Below, piece by piece: positions 34,961-44,754 of a DNA stretch of 64,000 nucleotides (the stretch's first letter is position 1; every line of letters starts with the position of its first letter). The notes under the pieces are model-generated. The model was not told where the DNA came from. It saw nothing but the letters and a program-made list of their open reading frames with translations, and did not search any database. The DNA is from an uncultured Lachnospiraceae bacterium (GTDB taxonomy: Bacteria > Bacillota > Clostridia > Lachnospirales > Lachnospiraceae), in NCBI GenBank assembly GCA_949840915.1, contig CATKXY010000009.1, positions 1-64,000 of the forward strand, written 5' to 3'. The position numbers were made by a program, and so were the translations under genes.

Positions 34961-36307
34961 TCACCCTTCAGGCGTCATGCTTACCGTGACATCCGACGGT
35001 TTCTGCAGCTTGCTTCCGCTGTCGACGGAATTGTTTTCAACGGAATTGTTGGGCGCGATATCCATAATGGTTGAATACTTGCTTCCGTCCTCATTCTCGC
35101 CCCACAAAGCAATATAGGGAAGATAATAAGCTACTCTGAATTTCCTGGAAGGCTCCGAAGGTTCGGACGGTTCTGAAGGTTCCGTCGGCTCCGTCGGCTC
35201 TGTCGGTTCCGAAGGTTCAGACGGCCCGGAAGGATCCGGCTCTGTCGGTTCCGAAGGCTTTGTAGGTTCCTCTGTGGAAGGCTCCGAAGGCTTGGGCTTG
35301 GGTTTGGAAGGCTTTTTATCCGAATCATCGTCCGAATCATCCTCTTCCGGCTCTGCCTCCGATGTCTCGGGAACAGATTCGGGAACCGACTCCGAAGGAG
35401 CGGAAGGCTTCACAGGTTTTGTTTTTACCGGTTCAGTTGAGGCTTCGCGGGACTCCTCTACCGGATTCTGTGAGGAGGACTCTGTCTCTTTCCCGGTTTC
35501 TGTCTTCCCGTCCGGGACGGACGGTTCCTTTGAGCCTGATGCCTGATCCTCTCCGGTAGAAGGCTGCTCCGACTCTGCGGACGCAAGGGTCGTAATCGCA
35601 TCCATATTCAACGATCTTCCCGACTGTTCTATTTTTCTCAGACGCTCCAGCATCTGACTGTTCATCTGCTCTTCCGTGATCATTCCCTGCTCTGTCAAAA
35701 AGCTCGGGGAAGCGCTGTCGGTAAACTCTGTGTATTCTCCGGCATGATACTCGCGGGGCTCCATTCCGTCCGGTGCAACCGCCACACAGCCGTCATAGAC
35801 AAGAACCGAAACAGTTCCCTCCCCGTCACTGTCACTTTCATTTTTGCGCACTTCAAATACGGTTCCTCTGACAGACATGGTTGCGTTCGGCGTCACTATA
35901 TCATAAGTGGCATCCTGACCCAGCGGATTCTGAATCTCACTCAATACGCTGCCCGCTTCCAGCTGTATGGAAGTCCTGGCGGCTGCCGCCGTTCCCTGTG
36001 CATGTACCTGCATGGCGCCGCACTCACCCAGCATCACATATTTGTCTGTGTCCAGTCGCAGTACCACATAGGCATCCTCCCCCGTGGTCAGATAATCTCC
36101 CGAGACCAGATTCATATTCACTGATGCGTTGAGACCGGAAATCCCTTCCCTGTCGATGGTCACTGCTCCGTCCATTTCCACGATTTTAATGGAGCGGTAG
36201 GACTGATGTTGGCTCTTCCAGATCAGTACCACTGAAACAATGACGATCAATGCAACCACCACAGCGGAAATCGCCAATATTGTTTTTTGACTCATCCTCT
36301 TTTCCAT
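34961..36307 (-). CDS. FecR domain secreted or membrane-anchored protein with P/S/E/T repeats
   Basis: Protein of 448 residues before its stop. One N-terminal membrane helix (about 8-28) is followed by a FecR domain (about 40-190: GAVTIDREG, LVSGDYLTTGEDAYV, LRLDTDKYVMLGE, VTPNATMSVRGTVFEV). A long low-complexity stretch rich in P, S, E, T (about 230-390, with repeated PSEPTEP units) acts as a spacer, and the start of a Flg_new repeat follows. The ATG at 36307 is the likeliest start. The gene stops at TGA in the middle of the Flg_new repeat, and the frame continues for 71 codons. It precedes the CHASE2 cyclase, a pairing I have seen noted for FecR proteins. Confidence 0.82.
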   Translation of the reverse strand: MEKRMSQKTILAISAVVVALIVIVSVVLIWKSQHQSYRSIKIVEMDGAVTIDREGISGLNASVNMNLVSGDYLTTGEDAYVVLRLDTDKYVMLGECGAMQVHAQGTAAAARTSIQLEAGSVLSEIQNPLGQDATYDIVTPNATMSVRGTVFEVRKNESDSDGEGTVSVLVYDGCVAVAPDGMEPREYHAGEYTEFTDSASPSFLTEQGMITEEQMNSQMLERLRKIEQSGRSLNMDAITTLASAESEQPSTGEDQASGSKEPSVPDGKTETGKETESSSQNPVEESREASTEPVKTKPVKPSAPSESVPESVPETSEAEPEEDDSDDDSDKKPSKPKPKPSEPSTEEPTKPSEPTEPDPSGPSEPSEPTEPTEPTEPSEPSEPSEPSRKFRVAYYLPYIALWGENEDGSKYSTIMDIAPNNSVENNSVDSGSKLQKPSDVTVSMTPEG

Positions 36308-36377
36308 GTTGCATGCCTGCCTTTCCATACTTTTCTATAGGCTTTCTGCTTCCATATAAAGCCAATGCTTTATATTA

Positions 36378-36406
36378 ATATAAGCCTAAAGTCAAATATT
36401 TGTCAA
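36378..36406 (-). promoter_or_regulatory. SigA-type promoter of the FecR gene
   Basis: On the minus strand: TTGACA (36401-36406), 17-base spacer, TTATAT (36378-36383), about 70 bases before the start codon. The downstream cyclase, HD-GYP, isomerase and ABC genes may share it. Confidence 0.7.
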
Positions 36407-36471
36407 TCATACAGTTGTATCGAATAACAACATCTATTTTATTATCGGCAGCAAAAGTCTCTCACAAAAGA

Positions 36472-36498
36472 GGAAGGATGCAAAAAATGCATCCTTCC
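36472..36498 (-). terminator. Rho-independent terminator of ilvC
   Basis: GGAAGGATGCA and TGCATCCTTCC form a perfect 11-bp stem with a five-base loop, followed on the minus strand by TCTTTTG. It lies 18 bases past the ilvC stop. Confidence 0.88.
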
Positions 36499-36516
36499 GT
36501 CATAAATAACATCCTT

Positions 36517-37551
<1,035 letters not shown>

Positions 37552-37620
37552 TTATTGTTTGAAAAGAATTAAAACATTATATAACTGATAGGAACATTCT
37601 CCTAGAGCTAACATCGTTTC

Positions 37621-38118
37621 TCACAGTACGGTGACATTCTCCATGCCTCTGCACAGCCCCGCGATACCGGTGCGCGCAATCTCAAGAATCTCATAATCAT
37701 CCAGAAGGCCGATAAACGCATCGATCTTGGACTGATTGCCCGTGAGCTCAATGATCATACACTCAGGCGCAACATCGATGATCTTGGCCCGAAAGATATC
37801 CACGATCGCCGAGATACTCTGTCTTTTATCCGCAGGCGCCTTCACCTTGATCAGTACCAGCTCCCTGTAGACGCTCTCGTCAGGCTTTAACTCCTTGATA
37901 TCCCGGATATCCACCAGCTTTGCGAGCTGCTTTTCTATCTGCTCCAAAATCTCATCGTCACCGCTTGTAACGATGGTGATTCGCGTAAATCCCGAATCTG
38001 CGGTCACTCCCGCGGTGATACTCTCTATATTATAGCCTCTGCGGGAGAAGAGTCCCGAAATCCGACTCAAAACCCCGGAGGTATTATCGACCAACAACTG
38101 AAAAACTTTTTTCTGCAT
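37621..38118 (-). CDS. ilvN: Acetolactate synthase small (regulatory) subunit, second copy
   Basis: ACT-domain regulatory subunit of acetohydroxyacid synthase, 165 residues, which confers feedback inhibition by valine. The N-terminal ACT domain reads LVDNTSGVLSRISGLFSRRGYNIESITAG, with the conserved RRGYNIES. The C-terminal dimerisation domain covers about 80-160. A second small subunit is encoded at 44217-44708, next to ilvB. This copy precedes ilvC and has its own promoter at 38163-38191, so the two may differ in use. Confidence 0.95.
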   Translation of the reverse strand: MQKKVFQLLVDNTSGVLSRISGLFSRRGYNIESITAGVTADSGFTRITIVTSGDDEILEQIEKQLAKLVDIRDIKELKPDESVYRELVLIKVKAPADKRQSISAIVDIFRAKIIDVAPECMIIELTGNQSKIDAFIGLLDDYEILEIARTGIAGLCRGMENVTVL

Positions 38119-38162
38119 GGCAATTCCTTCCCGATTCCTTCTGTTTAAAACTGCTAGCTTAT

Positions 38163-38191
38163 ACTATAGCAAGTTAAAGCGTTAATGTCAA
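38163..38191 (-). promoter_or_regulatory. Consensus promoter of the second ilvN and ilvC
   Basis: On the minus strand: TTGACA (38186-38191), 17-base spacer, TATAGT (38163-38168). The -35 box contains the TGA stop codon of the surface-protein gene (38188-38190). Confidence 0.85.
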
Positions 38192-41100
38192 CAAAAATCA
38201 CCTGCCGCCCCAAAGAGTAAGCGGCCTCTCCAATACCAGGTAATCTTCTTTGCAGTAATTTTGAACTTCACGGTTTTGGTTCCGCCGTAATCGCCCATTC
38301 CCTTGATGGTTACGCTGGCAGTACCCTTTTTCACATTGTTCCGGTAGCTGTCCGGATCAATTGTAAAATCCCTGCCGTAAACAAGCGTATTTGATCCGAT
38401 CTTCACTGTGATATCTTCCGGTTTCAGAGTGACGGCGCTGCCGGTAAAGCTTTGCTGCGCCACTGTGATTCTGGCCTTTCCGAAAGAAACTTTCGTGATA
38501 TGGTAGGATGCTGTCAGAGTGCCCCGGTAAGCGCCCTTTCCCGTCACGGTCACCAGGACGGTCTCCCCTTCTGGCACAATGCTTTTGCCGTCAAGCTTTG
38601 TGCCGTCCGTGAGCGTGTAGGCAATGTTCTTCTCATAGTCCGTACCGGCTGTCAGCTTTTTGCCGTTGGAATCCGTCAGAACAGGCTTACTGATGTATTT
38701 GCCCGCTTTGTTTACATATGCAACGTCCGCTGCAAAAATCGATACAAGTCCTTCGTCAAAGCTGCTCTGCACAATGTTAAACGGAATGAGGATCGCCCCT
38801 TTGAAGTTACCCCTGCCCTTGATTGTTATGAGAGGCGGCTTGGCATCCGCCGCCGAGGCGACTTTCTTGTTGTTGGCATAAGTTATTGTATAATCCCGCT
38901 TTACCGCCATGTCCGTACCGTCAAAGACAGGGCTTACCGCGGGAGCACACCCTCCCTTCGTGTAGGGAACCGTCAAATCCCGGGGGATTCCGCTAATGAA
39001 AGCTCCCTTGTCAGCCGTCAGATCATAGGGTGCGATTTTAAAGGTTTTCTTCACCTTCCCGCTGTAACCTCCCGTTCCCGTGACGATTACAGTGGCGGTG
39101 CCCGCATTTGTCTCTTTGGTATAGGCTACCGTATAGTCGGTCTCCCGCGTCAGAACTTTGCCGCCCAGAGCAACCTGAAGGTTCTCCTGTGTCTGTGCCT
39201 CTCCGTTGTAAACCTTGTCTTCCAAACCGGTTATCACTGCTTTCGCAATGGACTCTCCTTTGATTTGGAAGGTGGCCGACTTACTTCCCGCATATTCGCC
39301 GATACCCGTAATCGTGACGGTTGCCTTACCGATCTGTGTATTGTTCCGGTAGCTGACCGTATAGTGCGTATCCTGTATCAGCACATTCTTACCAAAGGTT
39401 ACCTTGATCTCGGGTTCTACCGCCTGTCCGGTATAGGCCTGCGCTGAAATGGCACTGATCTTCGCCTTGGTGAGCAGCGTCTTATCAGTGACGGTAAACT
39501 CGATCATCCGTTCTCCGGTGTAGTTTCCGATTCCCGTGACTTTGACACGATAGGTTCCGGCTGCCTTGTAAGCGTTCGGTTCTCCCTCATCGGGATAGGA
39601 AACCGTGAAATCTCTTTTATTTGCAAGCTTTTTGCCGTTATAGATCAGAACCGGCACCGGTTTTTGTACCTTGCCGGATGCCGCCGCGATCAGCTCGCCC
39701 GCGGACACAAGGTAATTCCCGTCCTCGTCCGTATCGTTCATATCCCTCTGATTGATTGCAAACGTGACCGTTTCTTTGCCGCTGTAGCTTCCCTTTCCGG
39801 TGACGGTGATAGTGGGGGCAGTGCGGGCGTTCTCAGCATTATTAGCCTTGGTAGTGTTCTTGTAAGAAATCGAGTAGTCCACCTTCTCAGTCAGAAGAGT
39901 CGCACCGTCATATACCTGCACGGCGGGCTTGATCGCTTTCCCGGTATAGGTCTGTGCCGGAACCTCCGTCATCCAGAAACCATTCGGGATATCGGGATTG
40001 TCAGGATCAACCGGCTTATCCGGGTCATCCGGCTCCGTCTCCGGTTTCCACCCCGGATAAAGAACAAGATCCGACTGCACCGTATCCGTATCGAAATCCC
40101 ATAAAACCGTGCATTCCGCATCCTTGTACCAACCGGTAAAAAGATATCCCGACAGTACGGGAGGTGTCGGCGCTTCTATTTTACTTCCCTTCCGAATACC
40201 CGTAAGCGGAGCAATATCCGTGCCATGGAATACCACGCTGTATAACCCGTTTCTTGCTGCGGTCAGACACTCATTGCCGATACCGATCGCAATTTTCGAC
40301 CATTGTTCGTCGCTTCCGCCGTAATTTACAACCTTTATGCTGCTGCAGCCATAAAAAGCATAATCTCCGATCAGTTCAATTCCGTCGGGCAGATTAATCG
40401 TCTCCAGATGACTGCAGGAAGAAAATGCATAGTTCCCTATGGATTTTATACCTTCCGGAAATACCAGCTCTTTTATATTACCTGCACCATAAAAGGCGCT
40501 CTCGCCTATGTATGAAACGCTGTCCGGAATTCTGAATGTCACTCCTCCGGCGGCTGGCGGATAAAACAACAGTCCGTCCATGGCTTTCGTATACAATACG
40601 CCTCCCGCCGTGCTGAGCTTTGCATGATCTTCCGAAACAGAGATTGACGACAGCTTCTCACACCCGTAAATCATTTCGTTTATATTGATATCGTCACTGA
40701 GAACAAACGAGGCCGGAAGAGATACGGACTCCAGATTCGGACAGGCGCTGATACTTTTTGCCTCCATAGACACCAATCCTTCACTGAAGGTTATACTCTT
40801 CAGCTTTTTACTGTTATTAAATGCCTTTCTGCAAACTGCCTCCAAAGGATATTCCTTAAAAGCGGAGGGTACGATCACCAGTTCCTCATCCCCGGTATAA
40901 GCCGTCAAATAGGCCTTTCCGTTCCTGATCAAATAGGTGAAGTTTCCGTCTGTGCCTTCGAATTCTTCTGTCCCCGGTGTCTCCGTTTCCGGTATCTCTG
41001 TCGTATTGTAGTGAATTACTGCATTTGTCAGGCTCTCATTGTTGATACCGATCTTTATCTGCAGCCATGCGGCTTCATCGCTGCCATAATATACATCCGT

Positions 41101-43515
41101 CAAACTGCCGCACCCGTTAAAAGCGGAATCTCCGATATTTGTTACACTCATCGGAATACTGATGCGGATCAGTTTATTATTGTTCTCAAAAATACTCTCC
41201 CCTATATCCGTCACGCCCTGCGTAACATAAATATCTCCGTCATACTCCCCCTTGGAATAGCAGCTTTCTACAATCGCATCATCCGTACAATCCTCCCATA
41301 TCGCAATATATCCGCCGCCAACAAAGTCCCGTGACTTTGATTCTCCGTTTATATCTGACACTGTCACTGTGGCATCGCAATAAAGATCCTGAAAGTGCGC
41401 CGTTCCGTGTATAATGCCGATCGTTCCGATAAATCCTCCCGCATTAACGGTTCTCTCGCTGCTTCCCGTGACCTTTGCTTTTGCGCGGCAGCGTTTCATC
41501 ACAATATCGTTGCTGCCTTCCAGTCCTGAAGTAAAACCGCCTACATAATGAAGATAGTAATAGCCTTCCTCATCTTTATCCTCAACCTCCGTTATAATAC
41601 CGTCATTTGTAGAAGAGACCGTACCTTCAAAACTGCAGTCCTCGACGGTGGCCCATGACAGATTGCCGGCAAATCCGCCGGCCTGGAGCGCCCTTTTCGC
41701 TGCAACCACAAGATTTCCGGTGGCCTGAGTGTTGATCAGATTGGCGCGGATTGCAGAACCGACAACCGTACCGCAGCTGACGGACATCTGGGTATACATC
41801 TTGATATCAGCGTCCACTTTACAATTTTCAATCTGAGTTCTCTCTTCGACTCCATTCCCCCAACTATACAAAACGCCTGTAAGACCGCCTGCATATTGTT
41901 GTGAGACCATGCCGTTCGATGACACCCAGCCTTCGTCAACACTTTCTACCAAAATATCAACATTCTCTAACACTACATTCCTGATATTGCCGAATGTCAG
42001 TCCAAACAATCCGTAAAAATAAACTTCACGCTTGTCTCCCATACGCAGATTCCTGATATGCAGATTTCTGATGGTATGGTTATCACCGTCAAAGGTTCCG
42101 TAAAAAGCAGTGCTTATGCTTGTAATTTCATCATTGCCCAAAGTTCCGTATCCGATTGGCATCCATTCATAGAACCGTAAATCAATATCGTTGGTCAGAA
42201 TATAAAAGGCTTTCTGATAACTTGATTCTCCGTCATTTACTTTTTTCGCAAGCAGCGCAAGTTCTTCCGCCGAACCGATCTGATAGGGGTCCTCTTTTGT
42301 CCCGCTTCCTCCCGAAAATACTTCCGCGGCGTGATTCTGCCAGGTATCCGTGACCTTTGTCTCTCCCTCGTCCGAGCCGTCTCCTGTTCCGCTGTCTCCT
42401 TCGCCCGGCTCGACAGCGTCCTCATCTGAGATCACATACCTGGAACGGAATGTCTCCGACAAATATTCATCGTTTGCCTGATGGTCGCTAAAGTTGTCTG
42501 CCCCTCTCAAAAAGCAGGAATAGGCGTTTTGTCCCGCATCCCATGTGGCATCCAGATTATAATACAGCGTTCCTGCCTGTGCGATATTCCAGGCATGAGC
42601 TCCGCCGTTTCCGATTCCGTCTATGATACGGCTATCAACCCCGCTCTCCAGCAGCAAACGATATATCGAGTTCGCATATCCCTGACACACTGCGGTTTTG
42701 TTGATCAGCGCGGCATATGCGGAATACTTTAACACATATGCATCGTCATTGAGGTTGTCATGATCATAGGTCACATTTGCGCAAACATAGTCATATACCG
42801 ACTTGATTTTGTGGTAGTCACTCTTTCCGTCAAGATTTAATTCCTCAAGAATCTGCCGGATTTTTGCATCTACAAGCTGTTCCTGTTCTTCCGTGGTATA
42901 ATATGTTACCGCATATTTTATCGTCAGGTAGTTTGTGTTGTCCGCCTTATATCCCGACATGTCTGCTTTATATCCGGCAAACTGAAATCTGATATAGTCC
43001 CCTTCCGTTGCATTTCCCGTATGCTGTATCGCGCGATCGAATATTTCAGCTATTATCGTCTCTTGAACTTCATCCTGTGTCTCATATGAAATCTCTATAT
43101 CACCGGTGCGTTTTTTCAATTGCTCCCTCAGCTGTACGCCCGCCTCTTCAATCGAACTGCATGCCTGCAATTCTTCCGATGCATAGAGCTCAGCCTTTGG
43201 CCCCTCAAGATTTCCTGCTGAAATTAAATCCTCTTCTTTGATAACAGAGGCATAAATCGGATTAATATAAGTTGCACTATAAGAGATGTATCCGTCCTTA
43301 ATCATATCCGCCGTTTTCCGAAAAGCCGCGGGAGCGCCATCCGTGGTTCCGTCCGGACTTTCAAGCCCATACTCAGCCTCGTGTGTCTGCGGTATATACG
43401 CCTCCGCTGCGACAGTCGTTATTTCGACAGAGGAAAAAAGCATCGTGACAGCCATGAGCATACCCAACGCTTTTTTCTGTGCCTTTTTCAGAATTTGTTT
43501 TTTGAGCTTTTTCAT
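38188..43515 (-). CDS. Large secreted surface protein: transglutaminase-like, GLUG, BspA LRR, Flg_new and seven tandem repeats
   Basis: Secreted multidomain protein of 1775 residues with an N-terminal signal peptide (MKKLKKQILKKAQKKALGM, then a hydrophobic stretch and AEA). In order: a transglutaminase-like domain (about 230-330) with its Cys in TAVCQGYAN, His in GAHAWNI and Asp in YNLDATWD; GLUG-like beta repeats (about 430-780); two blocks of BspA-type leucine-rich repeats (about 780-1130); a Flg_new repeat (GYLFTGWYKDAEC); and seven tandem beta-sandwich repeats to the end, each closing with a pattern like ITVTGKGSYSGKETVTF. No LPXTG or other anchor is seen; the C-terminus is GAAGDFC. The start at 43515 is preferred (AGAGAGG nine bases upstream); an ATG at 43539 overlaps the previous stop. 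Confidence 0.85.
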   Translation of the reverse strand: MKKLKKQILKKAQKKALGMLMAVTMLFSSVEITTVAAEAYIPQTHEAEYGLESPDGTTDGAPAAFRKTADMIKDGYISYSATYINPIYASVIKEEDLISAGNLEGPKAELYASEELQACSSIEEAGVQLREQLKKRTGDIEISYETQDEVQETIIAEIFDRAIQHTGNATEGDYIRFQFAGYKADMSGYKADNTNYLTIKYAVTYYTTEEQEQLVDAKIRQILEELNLDGKSDYHKIKSVYDYVCANVTYDHDNLNDDAYVLKYSAYAALINKTAVCQGYANSIYRLLLESGVDSRIIDGIGNGGAHAWNIAQAGTLYYNLDATWDAGQNAYSCFLRGADNFSDHQANDEYLSETFRSRYVISDEDAVEPGEGDSGTGDGSDEGETKVTDTWQNHAAEVFSGGSGTKEDPYQIGSAEELALLAKKVNDGESSYQKAFYILTNDIDLRFYEWMPIGYGTLGNDEITSISTAFYGTFDGDNHTIRNLHIRNLRMGDKREVYFYGLFGLTFGNIRNVVLENVDILVESVDEGWVSSNGMVSQQYAGGLTGVLYSWGNGVEERTQIENCKVDADIKMYTQMSVSCGTVVGSAIRANLINTQATGNLVVAAKRALQAGGFAGNLSWATVEDCSFEGTVSSTNDGIITEVEDKDEEGYYYLHYVGGFTSGLEGSNDIVMKRCRAKAKVTGSSERTVNAGGFIGTIGIIHGTAHFQDLYCDATVTVSDINGESKSRDFVGGGYIAIWEDCTDDAIVESCYSKGEYDGDIYVTQGVTDIGESIFENNNKLIRISIPMSVTNIGDSAFNGCGSLTDVYYGSDEAAWLQIKIGINNESLTNAVIHYNTTEIPETETPGTEEFEGTDGNFTYLIRNGKAYLTAYTGDEELVIVPSAFKEYPLEAVCRKAFNNSKKLKSITFSEGLVSMEAKSISACPNLESVSLPASFVLSDDININEMIYGCEKLSSISVSEDHAKLSTAGGVLYTKAMDGLLFYPPAAGGVTFRIPDSVSYIGESAFYGAGNIKELVFPEGIKSIGNYAFSSCSHLETINLPDGIELIGDYAFYGCSSIKVVNYGGSDEQWSKIAIGIGNECLTAARNGLYSVVFHGTDIAPLTGIRKGSKIEAPTPPVLSGYLFTGWYKDAECTVLWDFDTDTVQSDLVLYPGWKPETEPDDPDKPVDPDNPDIPNGFWMTEVPAQTYTGKAIKPAVQVYDGATLLTEKVDYSISYKNTTKANNAENARTAPTITVTGKGSYSGKETVTFAINQRDMNDTDEDGNYLVSAGELIAAASGKVQKPVPVLIYNGKKLANKRDFTVSYPDEGEPNAYKAAGTYRVKVTGIGNYTGERMIEFTVTDKTLLTKAKISAISAQAYTGQAVEPEIKVTFGKNVLIQDTHYTVSYRNNTQIGKATVTITGIGEYAGSKSATFQIKGESIAKAVITGLEDKVYNGEAQTQENLQVALGGKVLTRETDYTVAYTKETNAGTATVIVTGTGGYSGKVKKTFKIAPYDLTADKGAFISGIPRDLTVPYTKGGCAPAVSPVFDGTDMAVKRDYTITYANNKKVASAADAKPPLITIKGRGNFKGAILIPFNIVQSSFDEGLVSIFAADVAYVNKAGKYISKPVLTDSNGKKLTAGTDYEKNIAYTLTDGTKLDGKSIVPEGETVLVTVTGKGAYRGTLTASYHITKVSFGKARITVAQQSFTGSAVTLKPEDITVKIGSNTLVYGRDFTIDPDSYRNNVKKGTASVTIKGMGDYGGTKTVKFKITAKKITWYWRGRLLFGAAGDFC

Positions 43516-43538
43516 CTTGTGCATCCTCTCTTCATACA

Positions 43539-44147
43539 TTACTCCAGAACTCCCTCAGAAATACTCTCCACCGCAGGTGCGGCACCCAGTGAGATCTCCA
43601 CCTCCACACCGTATTTCTGTTCGGGAGCAGTCTCCGCCTCCGGATCTGTATACTCACGGTCCTCTTCATCTCCGTATAAGGATTTGTGCTTTTCGCGCTC
43701 CTCGTCCATGGCATGAAGCATGGCAGCGTTTTTGGCCATCTGGTACAGCTCCTCGTCATATTCCAGCAGCTTTTTTTCATCCTGCGCCGGAACAATATCG
43801 CCATTTGCAATCCTTCTGGCAGTCTCCAGGGCCTTGGCCATATCCTCCGCCGCATCCTCATAGGCCTCGCTCTGCTGCTTTGCAACATAGCTGTTGAATT
43901 CTACCATATACCGCTCGGACTCCGCATCTCTGTCGGCATAAAATTTGCTGCGCGCGTCAAAAAGCGCCTGCAGCGCCTCGTCGGACAATTCCACTGTCAC
44001 CCCGTCCACATTCACCTTGCGGGACGACAGAGCCTTTCCGATATCTGACGCATTGGTAAAAACCACGCGTCCGGTCTCCGTGTTGCGTTTCTCCTGTGAT
44101 GTCTGTGCCGTGTAAAAGTTTGTTTTCCCTATGCCATACAATCCCAT
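43539..44147 (-). CDS. Conserved hypothetical protein upstream of the surface protein
   Basis: Protein of 202 residues with no signal peptide or membrane helix. It starts MGLYGIGKTNFYTAQTSQEK, has a central helical, acidic part (about 60-165) with VELSDEALQALFDARSKFYA and an E/D-rich C-terminus. I do not recognise a family with confidence. The ATG at 44147 has AAGGGGG nine bases upstream. A longer in-frame start at 44186 is unlikely because it would lie within the core promoter at 44191-44220. It ends in TAATG against an upstream start of the surface-protein gene, so the two are a pair. Confidence 0.7.
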   Translation of the reverse strand: MGLYGIGKTNFYTAQTSQEKRNTETGRVVFTNASDIGKALSSRKVNVDGVTVELSDEALQALFDARSKFYADRDAESERYMVEFNSYVAKQQSEAYEDAAEDMAKALETARRIANGDIVPAQDEKKLLEYDEELYQMAKNAAMLHAMDEEREKHKSLYGDEEDREYTDPEAETAPEQKYGVEVEISLGAAPAVESISEGVLE

Positions 44148-44190
44148 ATCCGGTTTCCCCCTTATCTTGACCGTCGGTTTCCTCATCTAT

Positions 44191-44220
44191 ATTATATCGG
44201 CATATTGAAGCTAAAATCAA
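44191..44220 (-). promoter_or_regulatory. Promoter of the surface-protein cassette
   Basis: On the minus strand: TTGATT (44215-44220), 18-base spacer, TATAAT (44191-44196). The -35 box contains the TGA stop codon of the first ilvN (44217-44219). It places the start of translation of the hypothetical gene at 44147 and not at 44186. Confidence 0.75.
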
Positions 44221-44708
44221 CCATCATTCTCCATGCATTTTGAGAGCGCAAGGGTTCCCGTGCGGGCCACCTCCACGATGCTGATGCTCTGCAGCAGCTT
44301 TAAGAACAGCCGGATCCGCTCCGGCGTATCACAGACCTGAATCATCATAAAGTGTTTGGACATATCGACAATCTCAGCCTTCATGATATCACAAAGCTCC
44401 GTGATATCCCGCCTGTTGTTTTTATTGTATTTGACTTTGACCAGCATCAGCTCCCTGGTAATGCACTGCTGCTCCTCAAAGGTTTTTACTTTAATGACAT
44501 CCAGCTTCTTGTTGAGCTGTTTCTCAATCTGTTCGATAGTTCGTTCATCGCCGCTGGATACAATGGTCATGCAGGACACATCCGGCGCGTCCGTCTCACC
44601 CACGGCAAGCGAATCGATATTAAAACACCTTCTGGAGAAGAGTCCGGCTACCTTGCAGAGTACGCCTGATCGGTTCTCCACCCAAACGGAATAGATTCTC
44701 TTATTCAT
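44217..44708 (-). CDS. ilvN: Acetolactate synthase small (regulatory) subunit
   Basis: ACT-domain regulatory subunit of acetohydroxyacid synthase, 163 residues. The pattern VENRSGVLCKVAGLFSRRCF, then NIDSLAVG, is the ACT domain, with a C-terminal domain that ends TGTLALSKCMEN. It lies 46 bases after ilvB and is the obvious partner of that catalytic subunit. It is clearly diverged from the second copy at 37621-38118 (RRCFNIDS against RRGYNIES). Its stop codon lies in the -35 box of the next promoter. Confidence 0.95.
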   Translation of the reverse strand: MNKRIYSVWVENRSGVLCKVAGLFSRRCFNIDSLAVGETDAPDVSCMTIVSSGDERTIEQIEKQLNKKLDVIKVKTFEEQQCITRELMLVKVKYNKNNRRDITELCDIMKAEIVDMSKHFMMIQVCDTPERIRLFLKLLQSISIVEVARTGTLALSKCMENDG

Positions 44709-44754
44709 ATCAAATTCCTCGTCTTTCTTATCCTCTACCTATATGCAACATCTG

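Noticed and set aside
34940..34965. TGA in the FecR gene as a selenocysteine codon
   Set aside because: Only a weak 5-bp GTGAG/CTCAC hairpin follows, not a convincing bacterial SECIS, and a Flg_new repeat is not a redox protein. A nonsense change or error is more likely.
35130..35560. P/S/E/T codon repeats in the FecR gene as a non-coding repeat array or CRISPR
   Set aside because: The units are short, irregular and in frame with the protein; they encode a stalk and have no spacer structure.
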